From: Alphaproteobacteria bacterium
Lineage (GTDB): Bacteria; Pseudomonadota; Alphaproteobacteria; Micavibrionales; Micavibrionaceae
Assembly (NCBI GenBank): GCA_020443295.1
Contig: JAGRIJ010000008.1
Span: 59,371-123,370, forward strand
Length of the DNA stretch: 64,000 nucleotides
Direction of reading: 5' to 3'
In this document: in pieces, positions 26,591-35,975 of the stretch
How positions within the stretch are numbered: the first letter of the stretch is position 1
Layout: each line of letters opens with the position of its first letter
Program-made: the position numbers and the translations under genes
The notes under the pieces: model-generated
What the model was told of the DNA's origin: nothing
What the model saw: only the letters and a program-made list of their open reading frames with translations
Databases searched by the model: none

Positions 26591-27553
26591 ATGACCTTTT
26601 CTTCAATTATCCGCTCCACTGGCAGCTATCTCCCGCAAAGAGTGATGAAGAATGCGGAACTGGAAAAAATAGTCGAAACGTCCGATGAATGGATTTTTGA
26701 GAGAACCGGGATCCGTGAACGGCGGATCGCGTCAGAAGACGAGAAGACATCGGATATGGCAATAAACGCGGCCCGCGCGGCTCTGGAGCGCGGGGGCATC
26801 AAACCTCAGGAAATCGACGGCATTATCGTCGCGACAACCACCCCCGACCGGACGTTCCCGTCCGTGGCCGTAAGTGTTCAAAAGGCGCTGGACATACCTG
26901 TCGGCACGGCTTTCGATCTTCAGGCCGTGTGCAGCGGGTTCGTATATGCGCTCAGCGTAGCGGATAATTTCATTAAGGCCGGGCAGCTAAAACGGATTCT
27001 GGTCATCGGCGCGGAGAAAATGAGTGCCATCCTCGACTGGACCGATCGCACGACATGTGTGCTTTTTGGTGACGGGGCGGGGGCTGTTGTTCTTGAGGCC
27101 TCATTGGAAAAGGGAAGAGGCATTCTTTCAACCCATCTCTATGCGGACGGCAGATATAAGGACATTCTCTATACCGACGGCGGCCCCTCAACCACAGGGA
27201 AGAGCGGACATATCGTCATGCTGGGCCGGGAAGTCTTCAGGCAGGCGGTTTCCCGCATGGCAGAAGTAGTGGAAGAGGCTTTGGCAGAAAACAGCATGAC
27301 AGCCGCGGAAATTGACTGGCTGGTTCCTCATCAGGCGAATATTCGAATTATTGAAGCAACAGCCAAAAAGCTCAATTTGCCCATGGAAAAAGTCATCGTG
27401 ACCGTTGATCGTCATGGCAATACTTCCGCGGCCTCTATCCCGCTGGCTTTTGATGAAGCAATGCGCACAGGCCGGATCAAACCGGGACAGACGGTGCTGT
27501 TCGAGGCGATGGGCGGAGGTCTGACCTGGGCGTCAGCTTTGGCGCGCCTATAA
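26591..27553 (+). CDS. fabH: Beta-ketoacyl-ACP synthase III
   Basis: 320 residues. It starts fatty acid chains by condensing acetyl-CoA with malonyl-ACP. The triad is visible: Cys about 114 in [13 protein letters not shown], His in [14 protein letters not shown] (near 240) and Asn in [15 protein letters not shown] (near 275). The N-terminal [18 protein letters not shown] motif is also standard. It follows plsX closely in the same operon. Confidence 0.96.
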   Translation: MTFSSIIRSTGSYLPQRVMKNAELEKIVETSDEWIFERTGIRERRIASEDEKTSDMAINAARAALERGGIKPQEIDGIIVATTTPDRTFPSVAVSVQKALDIPVGTAFDLQAVCSGFVYALSVADNFIKAGQLKRILVIGAEKMSAILDWTDRTTCVLFGDGAGAVVLEASLEKGRGILSTHLYADGRYKDILYTDGGPSTTGKSGHIVMLGREVFRQAVSRMAEVVEEALAENSMTAAEIDWLVPHQANIRIIEATAKKLNLPMEKVIVTVDRHGNTSAASIPLAFDEAMRTGRIKPGQTVLFEAMGGGLTWASALARL

Positions 27554-27744
27554 TTTTCATAATAATTAAAGTAATGCTTGAGCCGCGCGGTACTCCTTAA
27601 TTTCCCTTCGAAAGACAGTAAAAATTCAAAAAATCTGCTAAACCTATTGAATTGAATCATTTTTTTGTGGTTATCCTATACCCTGTGATTGACGCCTCGG
27701 GGATAGCGGGTTAGTCTTAAACTATGGATGACAGGGAGTAGTCG

Positions 27745-28041
27745 ATGAGTGGTCGCACGATAACACGCGCGGATTTAGCCGAAGCCGTATATCAGGAAGT
27801 GGGATTATCCCGGAACGAATCTGCGGATCTGGTTGAGGTTCTTTTGAACGAGATTTCCAACACGCTGATCTCTGGCGATAATGTCAAAATCTCATCATTC
27901 GGCAGTTTCACTATTCGTGAAAAAGGCGAACGCGTCGGTCGAAATCCCAAGACCGGGATCGAAGTCCCCATTTCTCCCCGGAAGGTTTTGGTATTCCGTG
28001 CCTCGCACGTCCTGAAAGACAAGATTAATACACGTAAGTAA
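27745..28041 (+). CDS. ihfA: Integration host factor alpha subunit
   Basis: 98 residues. It is a DNA-bending HU/IHF-fold protein: [26 protein letters not shown] helices, then [25 protein letters not shown] with the beta-arm region and [16 protein letters not shown]. The GRNPKTG and the PISPRKV stretch favour IHF-alpha over HU, and its place after fabH and before a MerR gene is the alphaproteobacterial IhfA position. A 190-base AT-rich spacer before it probably holds its promoter. Confidence 0.92.
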   Translation: MSGRTITRADLAEAVYQEVGLSRNESADLVEVLLNEISNTLISGDNVKISSFGSFTIREKGERVGRNPKTGIEVPISPRKVLVFRASHVLKDKINTRK

Positions 28042-28092
28042 CCCACTGATATGATTTTTTGCTTTCACCGGTATGAAGATTAAGGATGAACA

Positions 28093-28722
28093 ATGACTGC
28101 CGCCCATACCAAAACCTCTGACACGTTAAACCCGAACGCAACGGAAGAACAAAAATCCGAAAACAGCGCCATGGTTCAGCAGGGTGAAAAGGCACGCGAT
28201 CAGGCTGAACAGGTGTCGAAAAAAACGCAGGCATCGCGCACCAGCAAATCCTCGGGCGCATTCCGCACAATCAGTGAGGTTGCTGACGAACTCGGTGTTC
28301 AGCAACACGTCCTTCGGTTCTGGGAAACCAAGTTTTCACACGTCCGTCCGCTTAAACGCGGGGGAGGTCGGCGTTATTACCGGCCAGAGGATGTGGACTT
28401 GCTCAAGCGCATCCATCACCTGCTCTATATTGAGGGCTATACGATCAAGGGTGTTCAGAAGCTGCTCAAGGATGTAGGAAAGAATCAGGTACTCAAGGGG
28501 GCCGGAACCTCTCAGGCGCTGATTCAGAACCCCGTACCCGACACCACCGCACAGGAAAACGAAAAAAAGCCGGCTTCCGTTGCCGAAGCCCGGAGCCATC
28601 AGGGCCGCTTGCCCCTGTCTGAGCCTCAAAACAGCCGTCTGACCGATCGTCAGCGGACGGTTCTTGAAACCATGCTCGAGGAATTGCGCGAACTCCGCAA
28701 TCTGATCAAGCCCAAGAAATAA
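28093..28722 (+). CDS. MerR family transcriptional regulator
   Basis: 209 residues. A disordered N-terminal leader of about 55 residues precedes a MerR-type winged helix: [25 protein letters not shown], then the [33 protein letters not shown] segment. The C-terminal 80 residues are low-complexity except for a final amphipathic helix. It lacks the metal-binding cysteines of the classical sensors. The ihfA-merR pairing is conserved in alphaproteobacteria; its target is unknown. Confidence 0.88.
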   Translation: MTAAHTKTSDTLNPNATEEQKSENSAMVQQGEKARDQAEQVSKKTQASRTSKSSGAFRTISEVADELGVQQHVLRFWETKFSHVRPLKRGGGRRYYRPEDVDLLKRIHHLLYIEGYTIKGVQKLLKDVGKNQVLKGAGTSQALIQNPVPDTTAQENEKKPASVAEARSHQGRLPLSEPQNSRLTDRQRTVLETMLEELRELRNLIKPKK

Positions 28723-28816
28723 AAGGGCTTGGAGCGCATTGGTATTTGATTCCGCAAGAAAAATACGCTACTAAGCTAGGATTGTTTTTAAGAGCAAAGC
28801 CCAAGGCTCATTGTAT

Positions 28817-28893
28817 CGGAACGTGGCGCAGCCTGGTAGCGCACTTGCATGGGGTGCAAGGGGTCGCAGGTTCAAATCCTGTCGTTCCGACCA
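28817..28893 (+). tRNA. tRNA-Pro (GGG)
   Basis: 77 bases with CCA encoded. Acceptor arms CGGAACG and CGTTCCG pair fully, with A as discriminator. The anticodon stem CTTGC/GCAAG closes the loop ATGGGGT, giving anticodon GGG for proline. The T arm has GTTCAAATC. It lies between the merR gene and the DUF817 gene. Confidence 0.95.
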
Positions 28894-28923
28894 TTTTATA
28901 ACGAATCTTGAAAGCGGCATGCT

Positions 28924-29805
28924 TTGAAGACCGATCCAGCAATCGACCCGAACGCGCTTTTCACCCGGATTGTTAACAGCATCATCTCGCTTCGGTGGAT
29001 TGCCAGACGCCCTAAACTGGGCTTCTTTCTCTCCGAATTCCTCTATTTCGGCTTCAAGCAGGCCTGGGCCTGTCTCTTCGGCGCGTTGATGCTTGCAGGG
29101 TTGATGATAACAAAGCTGTTTTGGGATCCGGACTGGTCACTTGCACGCTACGATTTCATGTTCCTCTACGCCATCCTGATCCAGTTGGCCTTTATTCGCC
29201 TGAAACTCGAAACCGCCGAGGAAATAAAAGTCATCTTTATCTTTCACGTGGTCGGGACGGTCATGGAGATTTTCAAAACCCATATGGGTTCATGGGTCTA
29301 TCCGGAGGCCAATCTGATCCGCATAGGCGGCGTGCCGCTTTTTTCCGGTTTTATGTATTCAGCGGTGGGCAGTTACATCGCGCGGGTCTGGCGTATCTTT
29401 GATTTCCAATTTACCCGCTACCCGCGCAAGGACCTGACGGTCCTGCTCTGCCTGCTCATCTACGTGAATTTCTTCACCCATCATTATATAATCGACATCC
29501 GCCTCTTTCTCTTCGCCTTCATAATCATTCTCTACGGGCGCACATGGATTTACTACAAGCCCCACGAAACCTGGCAGAAAATGCCGCTCCTTCTCGGCTT
29601 CTTTCTGGTCTCGTTCTTTATCTGGATCGCGGAAAACGCCGGAACCTTCGCCGCCGCCTGGCGCTACCCCCATCAGGCGCACGGATGGACACTGGTCTCC
29701 CCGCATAAAATGGGCGCATGGTTCCTGCTGATGATCATAAGCTTCGTATTGGTAACGCTCCTGCACAAACAGGAGGGCAAAAAAGAAAATGTCAGGCAGG
29801 AGTAG
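28924..29805 (+). CDS. DUF817 family integral membrane protein
   Basis: 293 residues, about eight hydrophobic segments. The [21 protein letters not shown] start, [49 protein letters not shown] and a late [13 protein letters not shown] match the DUF817/YoaT family, whose function is unknown. The start is a TTG with GAAAGCGG upstream; no ATG lies near. Its 3' end overlaps the convergent downstream gene by 14 bases. Confidence 0.78.
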   Translation: MKTDPAIDPNALFTRIVNSIISLRWIARRPKLGFFLSEFLYFGFKQAWACLFGALMLAGLMITKLFWDPDWSLARYDFMFLYAILIQLAFIRLKLETAEEIKVIFIFHVVGTVMEIFKTHMGSWVYPEANLIRIGGVPLFSGFMYSAVGSYIARVWRIFDFQFTRYPRKDLTVLLCLLIYVNFFTHHYIIDIRLFLFAFIIILYGRTWIYYKPHETWQKMPLLLGFFLVSFFIWIAENAGTFAAAWRYPHQAHGWTLVSPHKMGAWFLLMIISFVLVTLLHKQEGKKENVRQE

Positions 29806-30697
29806 AATCGGGATCAGATCCTGGAGACGGGGCAGTAGGACGGTTAACGATCGCCCGATAAAGATCGCGGATTTTAAGCCGACCCATCGCCGCCTCGGCA
29901 TCCTGACTGAGGCTTTTCCTTGAAGCGGAACGGTCCAGCGTGAAGATTTCCTGCTGAAGCATATGCACCGCCGGCATCAGCCGGTCATAAACATCACTGA
30001 TCTCACGGACATGCGGACGCTCGAAACGCTGGAAGTCGTCAACGCCTTTCAGATCGCCGGGCAGAAAATTCTCATCCGGTGCGTGGAAAAAGAAATCCTC
30101 CTCAAACCCCGGCGCTGAGACGGTCCAGCGCTGCATGTCTTCGCTGCGCCGGACGGTGATACCCATATCCTCAGCCATGGATTGAAACGCCTGATCGTCG
30201 TAATCAACGGCTTCTCTCAGATCCTCGTAGCTTCTTCCGGACTGCCGCTCCATCAGCCAGCCGAGAGTCCGCATAAGATTCTCCTGAACGGCAAATTCGC
30301 GGTACCGGGCCAGAACGCCTGTAATAAATTCCGGCTTGTTATCATGCAGGGTTTTTTGCTTACCCGTTACCGTGGAATTAAGAATATGCTCGACTTCAAG
30401 GTTGTAAATTTCGGCGTCATACGTCCCCTGATAGGAATGCCCGCTTAGAGTATTGTGAGGCGGAGCATTGAGCGCCAACCCCAGAAGGACATGCCCGGCC
30501 TCGTGGCTAAAAATCTCATACCCTTCATCCAGCCCCCAGACTGTGCTGATATGGTGGTGCACGGCTTCCGCTAGGGTCATATCGCGCGAAAGCATGGTTT
30601 GAAGCTCATCGTTGCGCCCGCCGTTGCCAAGAGCATCCGCCCGCTCTGTAAAACCGCGCGTAAGATTCCCTAACAGCTCTTTCCAACGAATGGGCAT
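29792..30697 (-). CDS. Unrecognised protein with an HExxH motif
   Basis: About 301 residues from ATG 30697; the frame extends to 30805 but the added segment is AT-rich and hydrophobic and may be untranslated. I do not recognise the family. Near residue 65 is EIFSHEAGHVLLGLAL, an exact HEAGH zinc-metallopeptidase-type motif in a helix, followed by a second cluster, GHSYQGTYDAEIYNLEVEHIL, with further His and Glu that could supply a third ligand. No signal peptide or membrane segment is evident from this start. The rest is rich in charged helices and ends in a Pro/Ser/Asp tail. It could be a cytoplasmic zincin, or a fold in which the motif is coincidental. Confidence 0.65.
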   Translation of the reverse strand: MPIRWKELLGNLTRGFTERADALGNGGRNDELQTMLSRDMTLAEAVHHHISTVWGLDEGYEIFSHEAGHVLLGLALNAPPHNTLSGHSYQGTYDAEIYNLEVEHILNSTVTGKQKTLHDNKPEFITGVLARYREFAVQENLMRTLGWLMERQSGRSYEDLREAVDYDDQAFQSMAEDMGITVRRSEDMQRWTVSAPGFEEDFFFHAPDENFLPGDLKGVDDFQRFERPHVREISDVYDRLMPAVHMLQQEIFTLDRSASRKSLSQDAEAAMGRLKIRDLYRAIVNRPTAPSPGSDPDSTPA

Positions 30698-30812
30698 GGA
30701 CGATATCCCGCTTTTTTTGATTATAATGACCAAGTTTTGAAAAACAGTCAATTTTCGTAATATGTCTATAAGTAGAGCATTTTTTACGCTTATCTGAAAA
30801 GGCAATAAAATA

Positions 30813-31403
30813 ATGAATATGGAAAATCTTTTATTTGAAAGACCTAAGGGAAAAAGCCCGAAAAAACAAATAAAGGTAACTAAACCTCCGGCAATAGGTT
30901 TTTTAATTTTTATTCTTTTTTTATTCTTAATTGGACCCTTTATAGTTAAAGAGGAACAAAGTTATCTGAAAATTTTATCAGAAGTCTTTGCAATAGCTCT
31001 GCTGGTTTGGTTTCTAAGAATTTTTTTATTTATCAAGTATAACCCAGAAATTCTTGAAGTATTTGACTTGGGAATATGGCTTCCCATAAATCGCATATTT
31101 ATCCCGAAATCCAAATTGATCAGAATTTTTATTCAATCAGGCCGAGTGAGATTTACTCATCGTTCAATTTTATTAGCAAAAGTCCAAAGGCTTGCTCTGG
31201 AGGTTTCTCTAACCCCTTCAGAGATCAAAAACCTTCCCGTCTGGCTGCTTTGGAGAAGCAAAAAAGTAAAAAATCCCGATGGAAGCTATAATATGATTTT
31301 GGTTATCCCGTTTACGACAGGCAGCCATGAGGATATCGGTCTTAATTGTACGCGCTCTGAACTATTAAGCTACCTGCAATCATATAAAGACGACAGGGTT
31401 TAG
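30813..31403 (+). CDS. AT-rich unrecognised membrane protein
   Basis: 196 residues, start ATG 30813 with weak upstream signal (AAAAGGCAATAAA). Two hydrophobic segments lie at about 31-48 and 52-75, after a Lys-rich leader, followed by a soluble domain with FVDLG-like EVFDLGIWLP and TPSEIKNLPVWLLW. Base composition is clearly richer in A and T than both neighbours, and codon use (many AAA, ATT, TTT) differs. It may be a recent arrival or a fast-evolving gene. It ends four bases before cutA, so it may share cutA transcription. No function can be given. Confidence 0.6.
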   Translation: MNMENLLFERPKGKSPKKQIKVTKPPAIGFLIFILFLFLIGPFIVKEEQSYLKILSEVFAIALLVWFLRIFLFIKYNPEILEVFDLGIWLPINRIFIPKSKLIRIFIQSGRVRFTHRSILLAKVQRLALEVSLTPSEIKNLPVWLLWRSKKVKNPDGSYNMILVIPFTTGSHEDIGLNCTRSELLSYLQSYKDDRV

Positions 31404-31407
31404 AAAC

Positions 31408-31722
31408 ATGGGTCTTTTAACTGTCTACGTCACTTTTTCCAGCGAAGAAGAAGCAAAAAAGATAGCCAATACAGTGGTTAAAGAGCGTCTGGCCGCCTGC
31501 GCCAACATCTTTCCGCCCCATCATTCGGTCTATTGGTGGGATGGCGCCGTTCAGAGCGCCTCCGAATGCGCGACCCTCTTCAAAACGGCGGAAAAGACCT
31601 TTGAAAGCCTGAAAAACCGGATCGTTGAGCTTCACGGTTATGAATGCCCCTGCGTCGTTGGCTGGAAAATAGAGGAGGGGCACAAGCCCTATCTGGACTG
31701 GATCGCAACAGAAACGGTATGA
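31408..31722 (+). CDS. cutA: Divalent-cation tolerance protein CutA
   Basis: 104 residues. CutA is a small trimeric protein linked to copper tolerance. Family pattern: VYVTFSSEEEAKKIANTVVKERLAACANIFP, then SVYWWDGAVQSASECATLFKTAE and HGYECPCVVGWKIEEGH-YLDWI. Length and motif order are normal. It begins four bases after the AT-rich upstream gene. The biochemical role of CutA is uncertain. Confidence 0.92.
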   Translation: MGLLTVYVTFSSEEEAKKIANTVVKERLAACANIFPPHHSVYWWDGAVQSASECATLFKTAEKTFESLKNRIVELHGYECPCVVGWKIEEGHKPYLDWIATETV

Positions 31723-31765
31723 TTATACCGCGCACCTAATAAACTGTTTTCGTTATAAAAATTTA

Positions 31766-31794
31766 TTGACAAAGTACGCGCATTACCGCATAAA
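31766..31794 (+). promoter_or_regulatory. Probable sigma70-type promoter for rplM-rpsI
   Basis: A perfect TTGACA (31766-31771) is followed after 17 bases by CATAAA (31789-31794). It lies about 47 bases before the rplM start in the only sizeable AT-rich gap of this stretch, consistent with a strong ribosomal-protein promoter. Confidence 0.55.
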
Positions 31795-31840
31795 CACCGC
31801 ACTTCGAAAATAAAAATGTTGAGACAAGAAAGAGCTTCAC

Positions 31841-32305
31841 ATGAAGACATATTCGGCAAAACCCGCGGATATTGAAAAAAAATGGATCATTATCGACGCG
31901 GAAAACTTAATTCTGGGCCGTTTGGCCAGCGTCGTGGCGATGCGCCTGCGCGGCAAACATCTTCCGACCTTCACCCCGCACATGGATTGCGGCGATAACG
32001 TCATTGTTATCAACGCTGAAAAAGTCCAGTTGACCGGAAACAAGCGTGCAGACGATGTTTATTACTGGCACACGGGTCATCCGGGCGGGATCAAGCAGCG
32101 CACGAAAGCGCAGATGCTGGATGGAAAATACCCCGAACGCGTGATCGAAAACGCGGTCGAGCGCATGCTCCCGAAAGGTCCGCTGGGCCGTCAGGTTTTT
32201 AAGAACCTGCGCGTCTATGCCGGCAAGGACCACCCGCATGAAGCCCAGAAGCCTGAAGTGCTGGACGTGGCTTCCCTCAACCCCAAGAACAAACGCAGAG
32301 CTTAA
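31841..32305 (+). CDS. rplM: 50S ribosomal protein L13
   Basis: 154 residues. Landmarks are the [21 protein letters not shown] start, [28 protein letters not shown], the [14 protein letters not shown] core and [20 protein letters not shown]. It forms the usual operon with rpsI 15 bases downstream and has its own promoter-like element upstream. Confidence 0.97.
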   Translation: MKTYSAKPADIEKKWIIIDAENLILGRLASVVAMRLRGKHLPTFTPHMDCGDNVIVINAEKVQLTGNKRADDVYYWHTGHPGGIKQRTKAQMLDGKYPERVIENAVERMLPKGPLGRQVFKNLRVYAGKDHPHEAQKPEVLDVASLNPKNKRRA

Positions 32306-32320
32306 CAGGGCAGAAAACCG

Positions 32321-32896
32321 ATGACCAAGAAAAGCGACAACAAATCTGAAGTAGTAAAAGAAACCCTCCCAAAGCGTAAAAGCAAGAAAGAGGAAGCCAT
32401 TAAAGATCTCGGCGAGATCGGCGAAGCCGTAGTGGCTGCCAAAAATCTTCCGGCTGCGGACGAAACGGAAAAGAAAGCTTCGGAAAAGAAGGTTCCAAAA
32501 CTCGACAAGCTGGGCCGCTCCTATGCGACAGGTCGCCGCAAGAATGCGGTCGCCCGTGTCTGGATCAAACCCGGCAGCGGTAAGGTTACCGTGAACGGCA
32601 AGGAGCAATCCGAATACTTTTCGCGCCAGACGCACCTCCTGATCCTCAACCAGCCTTTCCTGATCGCGGACCGCGTCGGCCGTTTCGATGTGTACGCGAC
32701 GGTAACGGGCGGCGGTCTCTCCGGTCAGGCTGGCGCCGTGCGTCACGGTATTGCCCGCGCCTTGGAAAACTTCGACCCCGCTCTGCGTCCGCCGCTGAAA
32801 AAGGCTGGCATGATCACGCGTGACCCGCGGATCGTCGAGCGTAAAAAGGTCGGCAAACACAAGGCTCGCCGGACCAAGCAGTGGGCGAAGCGTTAA
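32321..32896 (+). CDS. rpsI: 30S ribosomal protein S9 with N-terminal extension
   Basis: 191 residues. The S9 core starts near residue 67 with [28 protein letters not shown] and ends with the invariant [21 protein letters not shown] tail that reaches the P site. The first 65 residues are a Lys/Glu/Ala-rich extension not needed for the core fold. Short extensions of S9 are common in alphaproteobacteria, but this one is longer than usual. A terminator follows the stop. Confidence 0.96.
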   Translation: MTKKSDNKSEVVKETLPKRKSKKEEAIKDLGEIGEAVVAAKNLPAADETEKKASEKKVPKLDKLGRSYATGRRKNAVARVWIKPGSGKVTVNGKEQSEYFSRQTHLLILNQPFLIADRVGRFDVYATVTGGGLSGQAGAVRHGIARALENFDPALRPPLKKAGMITRDPRIVERKKVGKHKARRTKQWAKR

Positions 32897-32925
32897 TCGC
32901 ATTGCCTTGCAACGAAAGATTTCAG

Positions 32926-32957
32926 ACACCCCCGCCCAAACGGGGGTGTTTGCTTTT
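32926..32957 (+). terminator. Terminator after rplM-rpsI
   Basis: ACACCCCCG (32926-32934) pairs perfectly with CGGGGGTGT (32941-32949) around a CCCAAA loop; TTTGCTTTT follows. It lies 30 bases after the rpsI stop. Confidence 0.85.
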
Positions 32958-32989
32958 GGAAGTCGGAAGAATTTGTGTATAGTCGGCCC

Positions 32990-33511
32990 ATGAGCAGATT
33001 GATCTATCCTTATCGCGGCATCATGCCGAAAATCCATGAAACCGCCTTCATCGCGCCCTCGGCCAGCATCATCGGCGACGTGGAGATCGGCGAGGGCAGC
33101 AATATCTGGTATAGCTGCGTCCTGCGGGGCGACGTAAACCCGATCAGGATCGGCAAAAACACGAACATTCAGGACGGCACGGTCATCCATACAACCAGCG
33201 GCTTTCAGGGTACGACAGTGGGCGACAACGTAACCGTGGGCCATACGGCAATCCTGCACGCCTGCACGGTGGAGGATTACGGCTTTGTCGGGATGCAGGC
33301 CTGCGTGATGGACGGCGCTGTTGTTGAGAAGGCGGGCATGCTCGCCGCCGGGGCGCTGCTGACCCCCGGCAAGCGCGTGCCGCCGGGCCAGCTCTGGTCG
33401 GGCCGCCCCGCCAAGTTCATGCGCGACATGACGCAGGAGGAAAAAGACTACCTCATCTGGTCCGCCGAACATTACCGTAAGCTCGGGCAGGAGCATAAGG
33501 AGAACACCTAA
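32990..33511 (+). CDS. Gamma carbonic anhydrase family protein
   Basis: About 173 residues from ATG 32990; GTG 32975 is an alternative with GGAAGA upstream. The left-handed beta-helix of hexapeptide repeats runs from IHETAFIAPSASIIGDVEIG to about residue 150, with metal-ligand His residues in VIHTTSGFQ, TVGHTAILHACTVE. A short C-terminal helix follows. Family members include carbonic anhydrases and YrdA/PaaY-like proteins of uncertain activity, so the enzyme activity is not assured. Confidence 0.88.
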   Translation: MSRLIYPYRGIMPKIHETAFIAPSASIIGDVEIGEGSNIWYSCVLRGDVNPIRIGKNTNIQDGTVIHTTSGFQGTTVGDNVTVGHTAILHACTVEDYGFVGMQACVMDGAVVEKAGMLAAGALLTPGKRVPPGQLWSGRPAKFMRDMTQEEKDYLIWSAEHYRKLGQEHKENT

Positions 33512-33514
33512 AGG

Positions 33515-33919
33515 CTAACACGTCTTGAGATTATCTGTCGCATAACTGACCAAGGCCTGAGCATCCGCCAGATTTCCGCCATATGCCTCCAAACCAACGG
33601 CTTGGATATTGGCGGTTGTGCATTCACGCCACGCAATCGAACAGACGGCGGAATCCCTCCAGAGGGTGTTGGTTAGATCACATCCCTCAAACACAGTGCA
33701 TTTAAGATTACAATCGATAAATCTCACACCCGTCAGGTCTACTTCGAAAAACTTTACTGAGTGGAACCAGCAAGCGACAAATTCTGCCGATGCAAGGTTA
33801 ATTCCTGAAATGACAAGATGATCGTCTTTTGCTGCGATTTCGATTTTTGTGAAGACACGCTGACCCTTGATATAGGCCTCTTGTAGTTGTTCAAAAGTGA
33901 CTTCCTGATCGGCAATCAT
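33515..33919 (-). CDS. Pentapeptide-repeat-like protein
   Basis: 134 residues. The central part shows short alternating repeats (INLASAEFVACWFHSVKF, VDLTGVRFIDCNLKCTVFEGC, DLTNTLWRDSAVCSIAWREC), spaced like a pentapeptide-repeat right-handed helix, with an unusually high Cys content (eight or so). The N-terminal 45 residues are a separate leader. No ribosome site is obvious before ATG 33919. Function unknown; it sits alone between the carbonic anhydrase-like gene and phaC. Confidence 0.6.
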   Translation of the reverse strand: MIADQEVTFEQLQEAYIKGQRVFTKIEIAAKDDHLVISGINLASAEFVACWFHSVKFFEVDLTGVRFIDCNLKCTVFEGCDLTNTLWRDSAVCSIAWRECTTANIQAVGLEAYGGNLADAQALVSYATDNLKTC

Positions 33920-33961
33920 GTTAAGGATTATCCCCGATCAATGATCTGAAATCAAATGAAC

Positions 33962-35791
33962 CTAAATCTTCATCCGCACATACCGCCCCGGCGCAGCCTC
34001 GATGCCCTTTGCAGGCTTGCGGGCAGGAATCTTCTTCCCGCCGAAATCCTTGATCCATTTCTGCCAGCGCGGCCACCACGAGCCGTCATGCTGCACGGCT
34101 TTCTCCAGCCATTGATCAGGATCGTCGGGGATGGCGCTGTTATCCCAGTAGCAGTATTTTTTCTTCTCCGGCGGGTTGATAACCCCCGCGATATGCCCGG
34201 AAGCGGCAAGCGTGAGCGTTATCGGCCCGCCCAGACGTCTGAGCCCGTCATAGGTGGCTTTCCACGGCGCAATATGATCCTCACGCGTTGAAAGGAAGAA
34301 AGCCGCGGTTTTGATCGTGCCCAGATCGACCGGCACATCCATCATCGTAACCGCGCCGGGCCGGATCAGCGCGTTCTCCTGATACATCTTCCGCAGGTAA
34401 AAACTGTGCATCGCCGCGGGCATATTGGTGCAGTCGTCATTCCAATACAGCAGATCGAACGGGAACGGCTCCTTGCCCATGAGGTAATTATTGACGACAA
34501 AAGACCAGATCAGGTCGTTCGCTCGCAGCAGGCTGAAGGTTTGCTGCATGTCCCGGCCTTCAAGGATTCCCTTCTCGTGCATTTTCCTGTCGATCTGCTC
34601 GATCTGTTCTTCGTCGGCAAACAGCTTGAGATCGCCGGCCTTCTCGAAATCCAGAAGCGTGGTCAGAAAGGTTGCAGAGGCCACGCGGGAATCTTTTTTC
34701 CTGGCTGTAAGGTATGCAAGCGTGCACGCCAGAAGGGTCCCCCCCAGGCAATAGCCGATGACATTCGTTGAGGCCTGTCCGGTTATCTCCTCGATTTGGG
34801 TTAACGCCGCCAGCACGCCTTCGTTCATGTAATCCTCGAAGCGCTTGAGCGCAAGTTCAGGGCCGGGGTTAACCCACGAAATCGTAAAGACCGTATGCCC
34901 CTGTGAAACCGCCCAGGCGATAAAGGAGTTTTCAGGCCGCAGATCAAGGATATAATACTTGTTGATCCACGGCGGAATAATAAGAAGGGGCGTTTCGAAA
35001 ACAGTTTTCGTCGAAGGCGAATACTGCAGCAATTGCATCAGGTCGTTTTCAAAAACAACCCGCCCGGGCGTCACGGCAACATTTTTTCCGAGCTCAAAAG
35101 TATCGTAATCCGTAGTGCTGATTTTCAGTTCCCCGTGGCCGCGCTCCATATCCTCGATCAGGTTTTCAAACCCTTTTACAAGGTTTTCTCCTCCCGTCTT
35201 AAGTGTCTCGTTCAAGACTTCCGGGTTGGTCAGGATAAAATTCGTAGGCGAAATAGCGTTGGCAAACAGCTTGGTAGCAAAGGCCAGCTTTTCCTTCTGC
35301 TTGGGGTCCATGCCTTCCGTATCGCGCACGGTCCGGTCCATCCAGCGGCAGGTCAGCAGATAGGACTGCTTGATAAAATCAAAAAGCGCGCTTTCATGCC
35401 ATTCCGGGGCCCGGAAGCGCCGATCGCCTGCTTCAGGCTCAATAATGGTCTTGCCCCCCTGACCCATGAATTTCATCAGGCTTTCATGCCAGAGCGTGGC
35501 CCATTGCTGGACGAACTCCGCCTGCAACTCAAAAAATTTGGTCGGATCGGTGACGATGCTGTCCAGAAAGGCAAGATAGCTCTCCCGGATATTCAGGGGA
35601 TCGAGGTCGCGGTTCAGAAAGGCTTCCATGGCTTCCGGGCTGCCGTGCTTTTCAAGGTATTCCTCGTAAATCGGCACCGCCTTTGTATAGGCATCAACCA
35701 GCGCGCGGCTCAGGGCCACTAGGTCAGGCATCTTATAGCCCGGGTCAATATGAACAGGGTCCTTGGTCACGGCTTTTGCCATATGCGTCAA
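33962..35791 (-). CDS. phaC: Class I polyhydroxyalkanoate synthase
   Basis: 609 residues, typical of class I. It polymerises hydroxyacyl-CoA into storage polyester. The lipase-like box GYCLGGTLL holds the nucleophile at about Cys348, with the catalytic Asp later in the FFLSTREDHIAPWKATYDG region and the His in TLAASGHIAGVINPP. The PHA-synthase N-terminal domain has the FIKQSYLLTCRWMDRTV region. No phaA, phaB or phasin gene is beside it. MAKAV at residue 4 is an alternative start. Confidence 0.95.
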   Translation of the reverse strand: MTHMAKAVTKDPVHIDPGYKMPDLVALSRALVDAYTKAVPIYEEYLEKHGSPEAMEAFLNRDLDPLNIRESYLAFLDSIVTDPTKFFELQAEFVQQWATLWHESLMKFMGQGGKTIIEPEAGDRRFRAPEWHESALFDFIKQSYLLTCRWMDRTVRDTEGMDPKQKEKLAFATKLFANAISPTNFILTNPEVLNETLKTGGENLVKGFENLIEDMERGHGELKISTTDYDTFELGKNVAVTPGRVVFENDLMQLLQYSPSTKTVFETPLLIIPPWINKYYILDLRPENSFIAWAVSQGHTVFTISWVNPGPELALKRFEDYMNEGVLAALTQIEEITGQASTNVIGYCLGGTLLACTLAYLTARKKDSRVASATFLTTLLDFEKAGDLKLFADEEQIEQIDRKMHEKGILEGRDMQQTFSLLRANDLIWSFVVNNYLMGKEPFPFDLLYWNDDCTNMPAAMHSFYLRKMYQENALIRPGAVTMMDVPVDLGTIKTAAFFLSTREDHIAPWKATYDGLRRLGGPITLTLAASGHIAGVINPPEKKKYCYWDNSAIPDDPDQWLEKAVQHDGSWWPRWQKWIKDFGGKKIPARKPAKGIEAAPGRYVRMKI

Positions 35792-35975
35792 TCTGTTGTC
35801 AGAAAAAGTTGCTGCAATCGATCAAGACTGTGCTGCAACAGGTAAAAAAAATCAAGCGCTTAGTATAGCACATACTGACGGCTGTCCCGCAGCAAAACGA
35901 GAGTTTTCTTGAATCGGGCAGAAAACGCGAGTATGAACTATGCCGGACAATGCGTTATCAAAAGGATTTAAAGTG

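Noticed and set aside
31907..33496. A 529-codon minus-strand open frame across rplM, rpsI and the carbonic anhydrase gene
   Set aside because: It is antisense to three well-recognised genes, and its residues show no domain. Long antisense frames are expected in GC-rich codon-biased genes.
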